This document shows positions 45,034 through 56,610 of a DNA stretch of 64,000 nucleotides, in pieces. Numbering within the stretch: the first letter of the stretch is position 1; every line of letters begins with the position of its first letter. The notes beneath the pieces were generated by a model. That model worked only from the letters and a program-made list of their open reading frames with translations. It was not told the origin of the DNA and did not search any database. Position numbers and translations under genes: made by a program. The stretch comes from Parastagonospora avenae f. sp. tritici 18332-5 (lineage: Eukaryota > Ascomycota > Dothideomycetes > Pleosporales > Phaeosphaeriaceae): positions 62,001 to 126,000 of the forward strand of contig JAFJTR010000077.1 of assembly GCA_022559985.1 (NCBI GenBank), given 5' to 3'.

Positions 45034-48000
45034 GGCGGACTCTTGTAGCAAAGTACCGGTGTAGCCGGGACAAGCGGTGTGGATTGCTCTTTTCGGCAAT
45101 CTCGATCGCTAGACGGACCCAACGATAGAATAGTTATGCAACTTGGGGGGAAGACGGGCAACAACGGAGAGTCAGCGCAGGCCAAAAACGAGCGGTGTTG
45201 TTAATGTTGACTGCTACGCGTCGGCGGCGCAGGCTGGGGCAGGGAAGGTGGTGATGGGGACTGTGGTGGGGAGGGGACGGCGGGCTAGCCGGTAGATAAA
45301 GCTGGATTTCTGGATTAGAGCGCTGAGGGCTGGGCGGGGTGGTGCGGTAGAAAGCAGCGTGCAGGGAGACAGGGACAGGGGTGGTTGAGTGGGCAAGTGG
45401 GCAGGCAGGTGCTGGGGGGGTCGTCGCTTCCGTGGGGACACACGCGACGAAACATGGCCACGCTCTGTTATTCGGCGCCCCAAGCCCGTCGGGTAGCAGT
45501 GCTGCAGCATCATGTCTACGCTGCTAACGACTGGCTGTCGCTGCAACTGTCAACCAAGCCATGGCCCGTCCCCTCCTCCACACCTGCCCGCCCGCTGTTT
45601 GCCCTGCTGCTCCGCTGTCTGCTCGCTGGACCGCAGCCGTCTGCGTGAGTGATGCTGCGCCGTTTGCGCCCGGTCCGCTGTCACGGCTTGCGCGCGCTCT
45701 GAGAATCATGGAAGTGGAAGTGCTGCCTCTGCCTCTGCCATTCACAGCCCGCCCATAGTAGTGTCAACTCTCAGGCCAACCTGCCTGCACTCTGCCAGTC
45801 TGGTACGACACCTGCACGCCGCGGCTCCAATTCCCGTGCCGCTGCAAGTGCACTGCCTATCGATACGTAGAGCGCTGAGCGTAGAGCGTGACTGGCTTAG
45901 CACTTGGACGGCCCGAGCCATGGACTTCCAGCGAAATGCCGCCGTCACGCCTTTCTGATTCGCACATTCGGCCTCGAGTGAAAACTCTGCTCGATAGAGT
46001 CAAGACGAGCAGCGCTTGCCCTCGCTCAGCGCGCTGCCCGCATGCAGCGTCGATGTTGTTGTGCACTTGTGCTGCACGAGAAGGACTGGTGTAATCCTGA
46101 GTACGGTCGGCTGAGCCCGCTTTCTTCCGCCGCCATCATTACCAACACTATTCGCAGCCCGCGAAGCGCGTCTCACATTGCCCGTCACCCGACTGCATTT
46201 CCATAGTCTCTGCCCGCGCTCGCTCGCTCGCCCTATTCGCGTGCTGCCTGCCAGGGTGCCCTTTTCGTCGCGCTCTCCAGTCCCTCATGATTGTCAGATT
46301 GTGTCATCTGTCCAATCCCGGCTCCCTTCCGCGAGCACGAGTCATCTCACCGCTTACTCTGCGCAGCCTGCTTCCCTGTCTGTTTTGGCCTACAAGCTTC
46401 CTTAATCGTGCTTCTGTGTTCTCGCTCATTATCGTGAGGAGCTGCCCGGTGTAAGGTACCAAGTGGCCGTATTCTCCATCTGGATGGGACATGCTTGCTT
46501 TGGCCGTCTGAGGCAAACACTGCAGCCAGCTGCCGTCGTTCTGTCCCACAACCTCACCAAAGTCTCTCTACCGACCCGCCGGCACTGCACATGCGACATG
46601 CGACATGCGACATGCTCTGTGCGTGATCGGTAGTTATTCGGAGTAATCAATATTCATTGCCTGCCTCTGGAAATCGCACCGTTTGCGAGCCTACTATTGT
46701 CGGCCGGAGACTAGCAAGCTATTCTGTAGTCCAGTGCGACCCCGAGCGATCAAGCAAGACCTTGGCTATCCAATATACTGGATTCTTTGCGAGATCTTCG
46801 TAATCGGGACGTGCTGGATCGTCGTGACAAACCCCAATGTTTTCCGTCCATAGGTCATGCTGGTAGCATATCCGCAGTTGCCAATCGCCGACATCGCGGC
46901 ACGACAGGTTCCCGATACGGGTGACTGTACTCGCTGCCCGTAATGGTGCAACTCATATTGTAGCGACCTAAGACAATCCATCCATACCGAAGGGTTCGTC
47001 ACACCTGAGAAGTGTGGTTGTCCAGGAAAGGCAAAGCCCTAATGCTCCCGAAAAGCCAGGGCCTCCCTTCACAGCCACTTTGAGGGTTGACAGGCAATGC
47101 CTGCTTCCGCTTGATCTGGATCGCCCGTTGATGTTGATCTTCTCACTATGGCGCGTACAGTAACTGTGGCACACGCGTCGTGGGGTCATGGCGCAAAGCT
47201 GAATCCTTGAGCGAGATCCCGCGCTCCACTCAACGTTCTCCATTGCATCCAACTTCTCTGCCATGAGACGTTGGCCATTATTGACCGGAAACATTCACCG
47301 ATTGGCAACTTTAAACATGCGATCACAATCGCATTGTATGTTGCAGCCCAACGAGCAGGGCGCATAGTCCGCGTCCGAATGGGAGGATGCTGACTATTTG
47401 TGGCTGCCAGAAAGGTGAGGCTGTAGCGGTGTATGGACTCGCTTGACGTTCCCACTTTCCGTATCCGCGCTTGCATCCCGGCCACTTATACCTTTCACAC
47501 AGGTTTATTCTTGGTCGACGAGAAAGCTTTCGTAATCTGTTGACGTCTTGGCAAGGAAGACCGAGATCCAGCTTCTAATCCATGAGTCACATGTTCTCGC
47601 ACTCCAATGTCGCGATATTACCATAGAGCTTAGACTCCGAGTGATGACGGCAAGCGTCTGGTAAGCAACGAGGCATGCCTGCAATAATGGAGATACTCCT
47701 GTTCGAGAATCCTTCGCGCGCGGAATCGATGCGGTGAAGTCAGGACTGTTGACCGATTGCTGTTTCTAGTCCTTTCTAGCCGCACTCTGAAACAAATGCG
47801 AGCGTGAGACAGCCAATGTTGGATCCTCACCATCATCTTGCGGTGAAGAACGTCAATGTTGTTGAATGTCCTAGATAACCACACAGTGGTTCAATTTAGA
47901 AGTATCCAGAAGCCCTTGCAGCGAGGACGCGAGGAAAGTTACCCGGTGCCATGTTGTAGGCGCGGAGGTTGTAGCAGCGTGATGCACCCGTGTAACAGTT

Positions 48001-48436
48001 GAACCTTCGTGGAGTGCACGTGGGACCCGTTGGTGTAACGAGCGGTAAGCGACGCATGTGTTGTGTACAAGAGCAATTACACCTCTATCTTTGCCGTGCT
48101 CAACTTGTCGATGCGATCCACACGAGGAATGCAGGCGAGCAGGTCGAGAGCGAAGTCGGCAGCATGAGACAGTAAGAGTCCACACGGCAGTGGTCGTGTG
48201 AAACGGATTCGTCCAACTCGGGCACAGAGTACCATTCATTCGTGTTTCCCGTTGGTTGGGAATTGGTGGGTATCTTTCTTGTAACTACGGAAACCTTGTC
48301 CACTCCCTCGGTGTGTAAGACAGAGGAGGGGATGACTTTGCGAGCTCAGAATAGAGCTGGGCCGTTGCGCTGATGTACCGGCCGATGATACGTGCGCCGT
48401 GAGGTACTCTAGCTCGGCCAACCTTGGAAAGAGGCT
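45034..48436. other. 3.4-kb gene-free region upstream of bZIP gene
   Basis: The longest gap in the window. The bZIP promoter lies at the low end and is C/T- and G-rich with short purine and pyrimidine runs (about 45360-45430, 46100-46260). At the high end is the 3' flank of Prp4. Open frames are short on both strands with no domain. It could be an extended regulatory region with a long 5' leader, or contain an undetected non-coding RNA. Confidence 0.5.
46591..46615. repeat. CATGCGA heptanucleotide tandem repeat
   Basis: Three and a half perfect direct copies of CATGCGA within the gene-free region upstream of the bZIP gene. Confidence 0.85.
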
Positions 48437-50151
48437 TCATACTCCTTCATTATCGTCTCGTGACCAGAGCTTGATGGTACGATCTTTTCCTCCACTGACG
48501 ATCCAGGCAGCGTCACTGGTGACGTCGGTGCTGAAGACTGGACCAGAGTGGCCTTGTAGGGTCTTGCAGTGTGCCCAGTCGTCCGCAGAGAAGATTTGGA
48601 TGTTCTTGTCAAAACCAGACGACACGACAAAAGTTGATGCCTTCTTCGGTGTGAGCTCGCCCTCTCCATTCTCTTGCAAGGGCACGGAGCTATTCGGGCC
48701 ATCGGTGCCTCTGAACCACCTCAAGTCGGTCACACCTCCCGTGTTCGCCGCTATTGAGTTCGATTCTCTCATTGCTCTTACGTCCCAACATTTCATGAAG
48801 CCGTCTCCCGAGCCTGACAGAAGGCGATGGCCGTCTGCATTCCAGTCCAGGCCATAGATGGGCTTGATGTGACTTTCCAGCATGTAGATGACACGTCCGG
48901 TTCGTATATCCCAGACACGGCCGATACTGTCCAGACCTGCGGAGGCCACCAGTGAACCATCTCCGTTGAAGCTGACCGTATAGACCTCCTTTGAGTGGCC
49001 TTCCTGCGTGAGCAGCTCCTGGCCTGTATTCACATCCCAAAGACGCCAGGTTGTGTCATCGGAAGCCGAGGCGAGATACTGGCCTGATGGGTGGAATGCT
49101 ACTCGACACACTCGGTCAGTGTGGCCCTCCAAGGTACGCAACGGCTTGTCCTCGTCGAGAGACCATAGTTGGACTTTCCCTCCTGCTCCACCTGACGCAA
49201 AGTTTGCGCTGGAGGTCGAAACATTGCTACCAGGTAGTGTGGCGCCTGGCATCCAGTCGATTCCCGTTGCTCTTTCAGTGTGACCGCCACGATACGCCTT
49301 CTTTTGCTCCAAACTAGGTATCTCGAGAAGTGCCACCTTTCCGCCCCACGTTCCGTAAGCCACATATTGGCCATTTGGTGAAACTCGTACGATACTGACA
49401 GGACGGTCTGCAGTCTGGGAGCCGTACAGCTCGAAGCCTTTCAAGCGATCCTTGATCGTGTTACGGAACTCGATGTGTGTCTTGAGCGGTATCGTGGCCT
49501 CGCGCCGTTGGTACGCGATTCGTTCTTTCGCGCGTGGTAGCGAATAGCGTGCCATGTCGCGTCGTGCGTCGAGCAGTGTTGGCGTGCCTTGAGTGTAGAA
49601 TTCCTCCTGTTCGTCACCAGGTGCCTCGTCCGCCTCATGCATCTCCATATCTGCCGCATCCTCACCAAGAGCTTCCGCGGCATCTGCCAGCAACGATCTC
49701 AGCCTGTCGCGTCGGTCTGCAGGCCCTTCACCAAAAAGTGTTATTGGCTCCCCTCTTGAGCGCAGCTTCGCCTTGACGTCACGATCCGCCGTAGGTACGA
49801 TCAATGCTGCAGCTCGTCGTTTTCGGTCGAACTCCTCCATCAAGGTGGACGCCTGCTCATTTCCTCCTCCTGGCATAGCATGATTGCGATCAAGAGCTAG
49901 AAATGTTAGTTGACATGTACGAGTTTCGAGGGTCGCAGTTTATACTTACGGACATTGGCATAATCGATGCCCTCCATAGCCCCGTTCTAGATGATCAAGT
50001 TAGCTTCGATATCGCGTCAGAACCACACGCATGTGTAGCTTCTCTGCTGCGCGTGTGTGAATTCATCGCTCTGGCGAGTGCAGTAGGTGATCAGACTTAC
50101 CACGCCATCCTCTTCCTCCACATAAGCTTGCCGCGACGGATGTATGTTCAT
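48437..50151 (-). CDS. PRP4: U4/U6 small nuclear ribonucleoprotein Prp4 (WD40)
   Basis: Component of the U4/U6.U5 tri-snRNP that binds Prp3 and is needed for spliceosome assembly. Three exons: 50151-50101, 49986-49950, 49896-48437, giving 515 residues. Exon 1 ('MNIHPSRQAYVEEEDGV') and exon 2 ('NGAMEGIDYANV') are small, and the junctions keep frame into 'PLDRNHAMPGGGNEQ'. The Prp4 SFM (splicing factor motif) domain is near 62-100 ('VPTADRDVKAKLRSRGEPIT'). A conserved 'RARYSLPRAKERI'-type segment follows, here 'DMARYSLPRAKERIAYQRRE'. Seven WD repeats run from ~190 to the end ('SGGAGGKVQLWSLD', 'SASDDTTWRLWDV', 'SAGLDSIGRVWDIR', 'SGSGDGFMKCWDVR', 'SGGKDRTIKLWSRD'). It is divergent to the Ptc7 gene. 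Confidence 0.95.
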
Positions 50152-50651
50152 CTTGACCGTGTCTCCCGTGGTGGACAGCTAGTGGTGTTTTGTGGGGTTT
50201 GGGCTTTGCGATGGACTTTCTACAAGCAACCGGCGTTTAGCCGACAAGGCTGAGCACTAGCGCGGTTATGTCATATCTCGCGTTTGAAACACGACCGTAG
50301 CTGCAGCGTTTGGCTTTAGAACAGCTGGTCTTTGATGAAGTGATTGCTGGCCTCAGAACAGCAAACTGATATTGGGAAGTTAGCCAGGTGCTATCACATC
50401 CACGCATTCCAATTGCCTTATCCAGCGGTATGATCCAGATAATTGTAAGTACAGACGCTCAGGGACTAAGCCAGATCGGCAAGACATCGCCCGCCAATGT
50501 GTGAATCCCTAGCCCAAAAGTCTCTTTTCTTTCTTCGACGTTGTCGCAAGAGTACTACCTTAATATTATGCTTCGCACATACACCACCACACCACAAAAT
50601 CGTCTCCTTCACTACGTACTGACTTCTGCACCGTAGGCTTGGGCCGCGGCC
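50152..50651. promoter_or_regulatory. Divergent promoter region of PRP4 and PTC7 genes
   Basis: 500 bases between the two start codons. No coding signal. Both promoters must lie here. Confidence 0.6.
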
Positions 50652-51962
50652 ATGTCATTTGCGATTGCGAGCACGGCGGGTCTGGCTCGGCTTTCGCCCA
50701 AGTCGCGTCGCGCAACAGCTGGGCTCTTCCTCTTCGCACTCTCCGCATCGTCTACAATTACGCCCATACACGCAGCACGCTCTGCTAGCTCCATTACCCG
50801 ACGATCGGTCACACTATACGCCCAGCCAACATGTCCACTCAATAGAGATACCTCCCCGGCATTCGTCGGCTTACGGACCTTCCACACAACCTCGCACAAC
50901 TGGAGTCGTACACCCCAATTCTCCTATCATGTCGCATCATCGTACTCTGCGAAGCAGGATCGGTTCAATGCGGATGCGAACCTGTTCACGAACCCGCCGT
51001 ATGACCCGAGCAAAACCACCATTGCCAGTTTAAGAGCTTGCAAGGACTCTATAAACAAGGACCACCGTGCAAAAAGCGGCCAGGATGCTTTCTTCTTCAG
51101 TCAGATTGGTAATACAAAAGCCACCACATTTGGGGTAGCAGATGGCGTCGGGGGGTGGGTTGAATCTGGCCTGGACCCCGCAGACTTTTCCCATGGCTTG
51201 TGCGAGTACATGACCTGCGCAGCGCGCTCGTGGCCACAAGGTTCGAACACAACCACATTGCATCCGAGAGATCTACTGCAAGTTGCGTACGATGAGGTTA
51301 CCGAGGACGAAAACATCGAGGGCGGTGGCAGCACGGCATGTCTGGCCGTTGCTGAGCCAGACGGCAATGTAGAGGTAGCAAATCTGGGCGACTCTGGCTT
51401 CATGCACCTGGGGGGTAATGCCGTACGACATTTCACGCAGCCCCAGACGCACGCTTTCAACACTCCTTATCAGCTCTCTAAAACCCCTCACCGCATGCTT
51501 GTGCAGATGGCGGTTTTTGGAGGCCCTACAACTCTATCTGATCTACCCAAGGAATCGAGCGTAACGCACCACAAAGTCCGCCACGGGGACGTGCTCGTCT
51601 TTGCGACCGATGGCGTTTGGGATAATCTCAGTCCACAAGACTGTTTGGGCATTGTCAGTCGTCAGATGGTGGATCTCGGTGCCTGGGTGGAGAATGACGG
51701 CGCAATCGAAGTTGGACAAGATCTGGCGAACTTGGTACACGCTGGCTCTGGTAAAAAGGCTGGAAAATCCTCGTTACAAGCAAAAGTTGCTGTGGCGATC
51801 GCTAAGGAAGCGAAGACGACTGGTCTCAACACCCGTCGGGATGGACCTTTTGCGAAAGAAGTGCAGAAGGCATATCCTGGAGAAAACTGGCATGGCGGCA
51901 AGCCGGATGACATTGCCGTCGTAATTGCCATAGTATCGGAGGAAACCCGGCAACAAGCTTGA
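50652..51962 (+). CDS. PTC7: Mitochondrial PP2C-type protein phosphatase, Ptc7-like
   Basis: Ptc7 is a Mg/Mn-dependent Ser/Thr phosphatase that in yeast dephosphorylates Coq7 to raise coenzyme Q synthesis. Single exon, 436 residues. The first ~60 residues are Ser/Ala/Arg-rich with almost no acid residues, consistent with a mitochondrial presequence. The PPM catalytic domain begins ~130 with 'KSGQDAFFFSQIGNTKATTF' and has the metal-binding motif 'GVADGVGGW' (~160), 'EGGGSTACLAV', 'NLGDSGFMHL', 'FATDGVWDN' (~316) and the terminal 'GKPDDIAVVIAIV' (~415). All acidic metal ligands expected of the family are visible. The stretch at ~366-405 is a Lys-rich insertion. A first hydrophobic patch could be a membrane anchor, as in the unspliced yeast form. 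Confidence 0.92.
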   Translation: MSFAIASTAGLARLSPKSRRATAGLFLFALSASSTITPIHAARSASSITRRSVTLYAQPTCPLNRDTSPAFVGLRTFHTTSHNWSRTPQFSYHVASSYSAKQDRFNADANLFTNPPYDPSKTTIASLRACKDSINKDHRAKSGQDAFFFSQIGNTKATTFGVADGVGGWVESGLDPADFSHGLCEYMTCAARSWPQGSNTTTLHPRDLLQVAYDEVTEDENIEGGGSTACLAVAEPDGNVEVANLGDSGFMHLGGNAVRHFTQPQTHAFNTPYQLSKTPHRMLVQMAVFGGPTTLSDLPKESSVTHHKVRHGDVLVFATDGVWDNLSPQDCLGIVSRQMVDLGAWVENDGAIEVGQDLANLVHAGSGKKAGKSSLQAKVAVAIAKEAKTTGLNTRRDGPFAKEVQKAYPGENWHGGKPDDIAVVIAIVSEETRQQA

Positions 51963-52731
51963 TTTAATCGCGTTGTACTGACGTCCTTTCATTTGGACTG
52001 CATGGCTGGCGTTTGAAGATGGAGTCACAACAGGAAGAAGGCGTATCTGCATAGATCACTACATGGGGTGGTAATATATGTGCCCATTTGGCTTGCTGTT
52101 ACTTTATAGCACAGCATGTATTTAGACGAATAATCGATGACATCCATGCCCACCACCACCTGATGCTACTTGTCGTTGCTCGCGCTTACAAAGCTCATGC
52201 GCTGACGCTGATCACGAGTGACATACGTAAATATGTATCTATTTTCTTCAACGTCTTCGATGTAATGCTTTAGATACTTATATGTATATAGGCACATTGC
52301 ATTTCACGAAGTTGGGCGGCGGATGAATCGTGAGGGTGAGACACCCACTGCAGTCCGGGGAAGGTGCGTCCTCACGGCAGCATGGCTACTTTGGCCAATG
52401 CGCAGTGTACACAGCTCCTACAGCTATGAAACCCTGTCTGCGTTCCCGAGAAACGTGCTGTTGCGGAGTACCTAGTCTTAGACTCGAATCCGGAACTCTG
52501 TGTTGATCTAAGCAGTTGCTAGGCAACGCGACCACGCGAACTACCAGGATCTGGCACCCGCGCGCTCACAACCTCAGACTCAGACTTCACCACCGCCAGC
52601 ATCCCTACTGCGAACAGCCGCCGCCTTTTTGGTCCTTATGTATGCGCAACTAACACTACAGCCGACATTCGCTATTCCGACGACACTCCCACCCCGATTA
52701 TAGCGACGCGCCCGAATCCACTCGCGCCGCA
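51963..52731. other. Intergenic between PTC7 and MPS1 genes
   Basis: 769 bases between two plus-strand genes, including the MPS1 promoter. No gene seen. Confidence 0.5.
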
Positions 52732-54591
52732 ATGTCCACCGCTTCACCCACGCCCATGGGCGGCTCATCATATGCGCGCATGCGCTCGCACTCGACTATC
52801 CGGCCACGAAGGGACTCTCCACTGTCGGTGTTGGGGCAGTCGCAAGGGTTTTCAGCAGACGCGCCGATGATGCAAAACATAAACATTGGCGACAGCTCCG
52901 ACGACGAGATACCACAACCAATGAAGCTGAGCGCTTTGACCACAGCACTGCTTGCGCAAAACGATGTCAATTCGCCGGAAAAGAGGAAGCCGAAGCTGAA
53001 GATATCGCGAAATGGCTCTGGCTCGAACACGCCGGTGCACGACTCTGTTACACCCGCGCCAAGTCTACGCATCAAGCGAGTACCACTTCGGGGCGCACCA
53101 ATGAGGAGATTAAGGCGCACGCCTCAGAGCGAGGAGGAACACCCTCCATCGCAGGATCAAGAAAATATGCCCGTCACAGTGGTCAAGGACGTTCCCTTGA
53201 ACGTACCAGACTCGGTCATGAAAGTGACCAACTCTGTCATGAGGAGCACCGAAGACCGCAAGCAACCACCACCACCACAGAGCCATTCGCCCATCCAGAG
53301 ACAGCCTCTGCAGCAGCAGGAAAGACCCGTACCATTGCAGCAAATGAGCGCAAACACACCCAGAAGACCGGCGCCGCCACCACCGCCTCCAAAAATGTCC
53401 GTCTTGGAGACAGCCACAGCGGCAGCAGGAGCCGCGACCACGAAGACCAGAGAGAGGAAGAAGAGGAGTACTCTTGCAGTCAATTGCAAGCATTACTCGC
53501 AAATGGACAGGATAGGAAGAGGAGGCAGTTCTGCCGTGTACAGAGTCATGGCAGAGAACTTCAAGCTATTAGCACTCAAGAGAGTGAAACTTGAGGATGC
53601 AGACGAGGCCGCAGTGCGCGGCTACAAGGGCGAGATCGACCTGCTGCAGAAGCTCAAGAATGTCGATAGAGTAGTCAGACTCTACGATTGGGAAGTTGAC
53701 GAGCAGCGGCAGGTCCTCAGTGTGGTAAGCTACTATCTCATGAAACAATGGCGAATCTTCAATGCTAATTCCTGATAGCTCATGGAACTCGGAGAATCTG
53801 ATCTCGCCCGCATAATACGGATGAAGCTAGACCCAGCCGATGGCGACGGCAAACTCGATCTGAGCTTCACACGCTACTACTGGAAAGAGATGCTCGAGTG
53901 CGTCGGAGCAGTTCACGACCACGATATCGTCCATTCTGATCTCAAGCCGGCGAATTTTCTCCTCGTTTCTGGTCGCTTGAAGCTCATCGACTTTGGCATT
54001 GCCAACGCCATTGAGGTCGACCACACCGTAAACGTCCATCGTGATTCTCACATCGGCACTCCCAACTACATGTCCCCTGAGTCGCTTGAAGACTCGTCCG
54101 GAGGAGCAAGGGGCTTGCTATCCAACGGAGCAGGAAGCAAAGACATGGCTCTCGGCAAGCCATCCGACGTCTGGAGTCTAGGATGTATCCTCTACCAAAT
54201 GGTCTACGGGCGCCCACCGTTCGCCCACATCGCCAATCAAATGGCTCGCGTCCTCGCCATCGTCAACCGCGACTACCACATCGAGTTCCCAGACTTCGGT
54301 GTCGGCGAGATGCGCGTTCCACCAGGCCTCAAGGCCACCATGCGCCGCTGCCTGCAGCGCGATCCGTCAAAGCGACCAAACGTCGCTCAATTACTCGACG
54401 AAAGAGACGTGTTCTTGTACCCCGACGGTGGCGAGGATCTCCGCATACCCCAGGACCTTCTCGGCCAAATCATCCAACGCGTCGCAGATCGCTTCCGCGA
54501 TCCCAACAAACCCAGCCCCACAGATGAAGAGATACGGCAGTATCCAGCAAGCTTTTACGAGAAAATTAGGCAATTGCTGGAAACTGATTGA
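52732..54591 (+). CDS. MPS1: Dual-specificity kinase Mps1/TTK-like
   Basis: Spindle-checkpoint and spindle-pole kinase. Two exons, 52732-53724 and 53779-54591, giving 601 residues. The 54-nt intron lies in the kinase N-lobe hinge and joins 'RQVLSV' to 'LMELGESDLARII', the typical 'MELGE' hinge of this family. The N-terminal ~245 residues are disordered, with poly-Pro and Gln runs and many Ser/Thr-Pro sites. The glycine loop 'GRGGSSAVYRV' starts at ~261 and the catalytic Lys is in 'LALKRV' (~283). The catalytic loop is 'HSDLKPANFLL' (~383), followed by 'DFGIAN' (~402) and 'GTPNYMSPES'. 'PSDVWSLGCILYQMVYGRPP' and 'RCLQRDPSKRPN' follow. The HSD in place of HRD is characteristic of Mps1. The N-terminal TPR domain of animal TTK is absent. 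Confidence 0.94.
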
Positions 54592-55279
54592 CAGCCTTCT
54601 CTGAGAACGCTTTTTTTACGACCTTTGATTCTTTTGGCGCTTTGGGAAAAAACTCCTTATTGATTAATGAACTGGTTGGTTTTGCTTGGAGGGTACCTTT
54701 TGTTTTGGAAGGAGGCTCTTATCACCCAGCCTTTTTTTTCGTAACGCATTGGCAGCGTTTTCAGCGTCCCTTACGAGCATGGTGAATGGCGCTTTCAGTT
54801 TTCGGAGGAGTGGCTGCCTTATATGGGCTGGTTGGAGGGAATTTTTGTCTCACGCGACTTCTTTTTTGTACATACAGGTGTTGAGACGGGGAAGAGATTC
54901 TTTCGATGTTTATTGGTGTTTTGGGATTGATGTGTGAAATTTTGCATGCTTATGTTCAGCTCCTGCGTCTGTAGTAACTATTAATCCAGGACACAGCACT
55001 GAACACCACTTAGATTGCAACAAGACCTCTTTTCACAAGGCGACATATTGTAGCATACTTTAAAGCGTATGGGCTAAATCGCGAGGATACTAAGCACTGC
55101 GTTCTTCAAAATGTTACGCCGCACTACAGTGGGTTGGGGGGATCATGTCGACCTATTTGATGAAGTGTTTATTGAACCGACTGGACACACTTCAGATCAA
55201 TAGTGTTAAGCCAGTCCGATTCTCCTACTCAGGTCGATCACCGGGAAGTCTTATTCCAGGGCTTGTGCTCATACTCGCC
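54592..55279. other. Intergenic between MPS1 and minus-strand 2EXR-like array
   Basis: 688 bases, T-rich at the low end (MPS1 3' flank). No coding signal. Confidence 0.5.
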
Positions 55280-55904
55280 CTAACCTACCATAGTGACGTC
55301 GACATCTCCCCTGTTGATGGCGGTTTTGCACTCTATCAGCAGCCCCTGCTTAACATCTCGCAACTCGTGAGGCATCATATTGAGTCTATCATAGAGAATG
55401 GCGACCCGCTTGATACACTTGAGAATCACTAGTATCACGAGAAGCTCATTAAGCGTGAAGCCAATTTTCACCAGAGAGTCCCATGTTCGTGCATTAGTCC
55501 CACGTGATAAGGTTCCACGCAAACTTTGACTGAAGTCACTGCGTTGAGTTGCCATTCCTCAAATTTGTATCCGAGGTAATGAATTAAGTCCGAAGTGGAG
55601 TCACTGAAAGTGTCGAGGGTGAAGGGCAGAAGCTTGGCTTCGGTATAGGCTTGGCGGCATGTCTGCAGGAGCGAGATACAGCCGCCGAAATGGCTTGGTG
55701 GGGGTTCATGTATCTTCTGCCAGCATTCGTCGCAAGTTCCTGGGAAGCAAACCCTAACATCACCAGAGAGGGCGTACTCGTAGATTTTGTTCCTGAGTTC
55801 CGCGGGCAGTCGTAGGAGTGGGGAAGTACGCTGATTCTCGATCGTACTATTGATTGTCAGACTCGATCTATAGGACACATATGAGAGACTGACATAGCGT
55901 CCAT
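55280..55904 (-). pseudogene. 2EXR-like copy A, frameshifted in the C-terminal half
   Basis: Exon 1 is just 11 nt (55904-55894, MDA plus AT), then GTCAGT...AATAG, and exon 2 starts at 55846. This is the same phase-2 junction as the plus-strand array. Exon 2 reads 'RTSPLLRLPAELRNKIYEYA', a cysteine segment 'CFPGTCDECW', and 'LQTCRQAYTEAKLLPFTLDT', then stops at 55468 (129 residues). The lost C-terminal half continues in another frame down to 55280 ('LNELLVILVILKCIKRVAIL'), so a single indel between about 55470 and 55510 split the gene. A truncated but expressed protein is possible. Confidence 0.7.
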
Positions 55905-56219
55905 GATATGTGCGCTGGTAGTTGGCATTGTCCGGGGCGTCAGAGGGTCCATGTTGCTCAAGGATCAACCGTGTATGAGTATGAAATCTCGAGAGAGTTG
56001 AGGAAGTGGAGTCGAGGTCAGGAGTAAAACACAAGTCAAGGCTGTAACTTATGGGAGGGTGAGAGGAAAGCACAGTTGTGGAAATATAACGTATGATGTG
56101 AATTTGTTCAGGCAATTGATTCGATGGCTGTCGCTCTATGGCTGCGGTTGTTATGACCCTTGATCGCCTTCCTTGACTACGATGGTGCGTCATTTCTTTG
56201 AGATTAATGAATGATCACC
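55905..56219. other. Spacer in minus-strand 2EXR-like array
   Basis: 315 bases upstream of copy A. The copy A frame stays open through here but without family-like sequence; probably promoter. Confidence 0.45.
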
Positions 56220-56456
56220 TTATTCTTCATCCTCATCGTCTTCCTCTTTCTTGCTACCCTCCTCACCATCTTCATTCTTGTCGCTGTTGTCGCCATCTTC
56301 ATCTTCCTCGCCGTCCTCCTTACTATCCTCATCTTCGTCACTGTCGTCCCTATCTTCGTCATCGTCGTCTGCATCGGCTTTGGCATCACAGGATTCGCAA
56401 CAATGCCATTTGAGCGCCTCGCATTTGATATCCTTTCCCGGAATGGGCTTGTCCAT
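56220..56456 (-). repeat. Asp/Glu/Lys-coding low-complexity tract
   Basis: Purine-rich imperfect GAx repeats on the minus strand, open for 78 codons. After 'MDKPIPGKDIKCEALKWHCC' it encodes almost only Asp, Glu, Lys, Ser and Gly. The same tract read on + is pyrimidine-rich (Ile/Leu/Val coding in one frame). It may be the displaced tail of an array member, or an independent low-complexity sequence. It is not annotated as a gene because no start, splice or family support is visible. Confidence 0.6.
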
Positions 56457-56610
56457 CTCTTCCTTTACAATCTGCTTCAGAGCTTAATGAAGTTCGCCTC
56501 GACCACTGAAATTCGGAGGGACTACTCCAAGCCATAGTGTGTTGAATGCATTGTGGGTCGACAACCTTTGCAATGCCGGCTAGCTTTCAGAAAATCTCTC
56601 AACGACTATG

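Noticed and set aside
56211..56537. 108-codon hydrophobic plus-strand frame resembling a membrane protein
   Set aside because: It is the complement of the acidic GAx repeat; Ile/Leu/Val/Phe arise from pyrimidine-rich codons.
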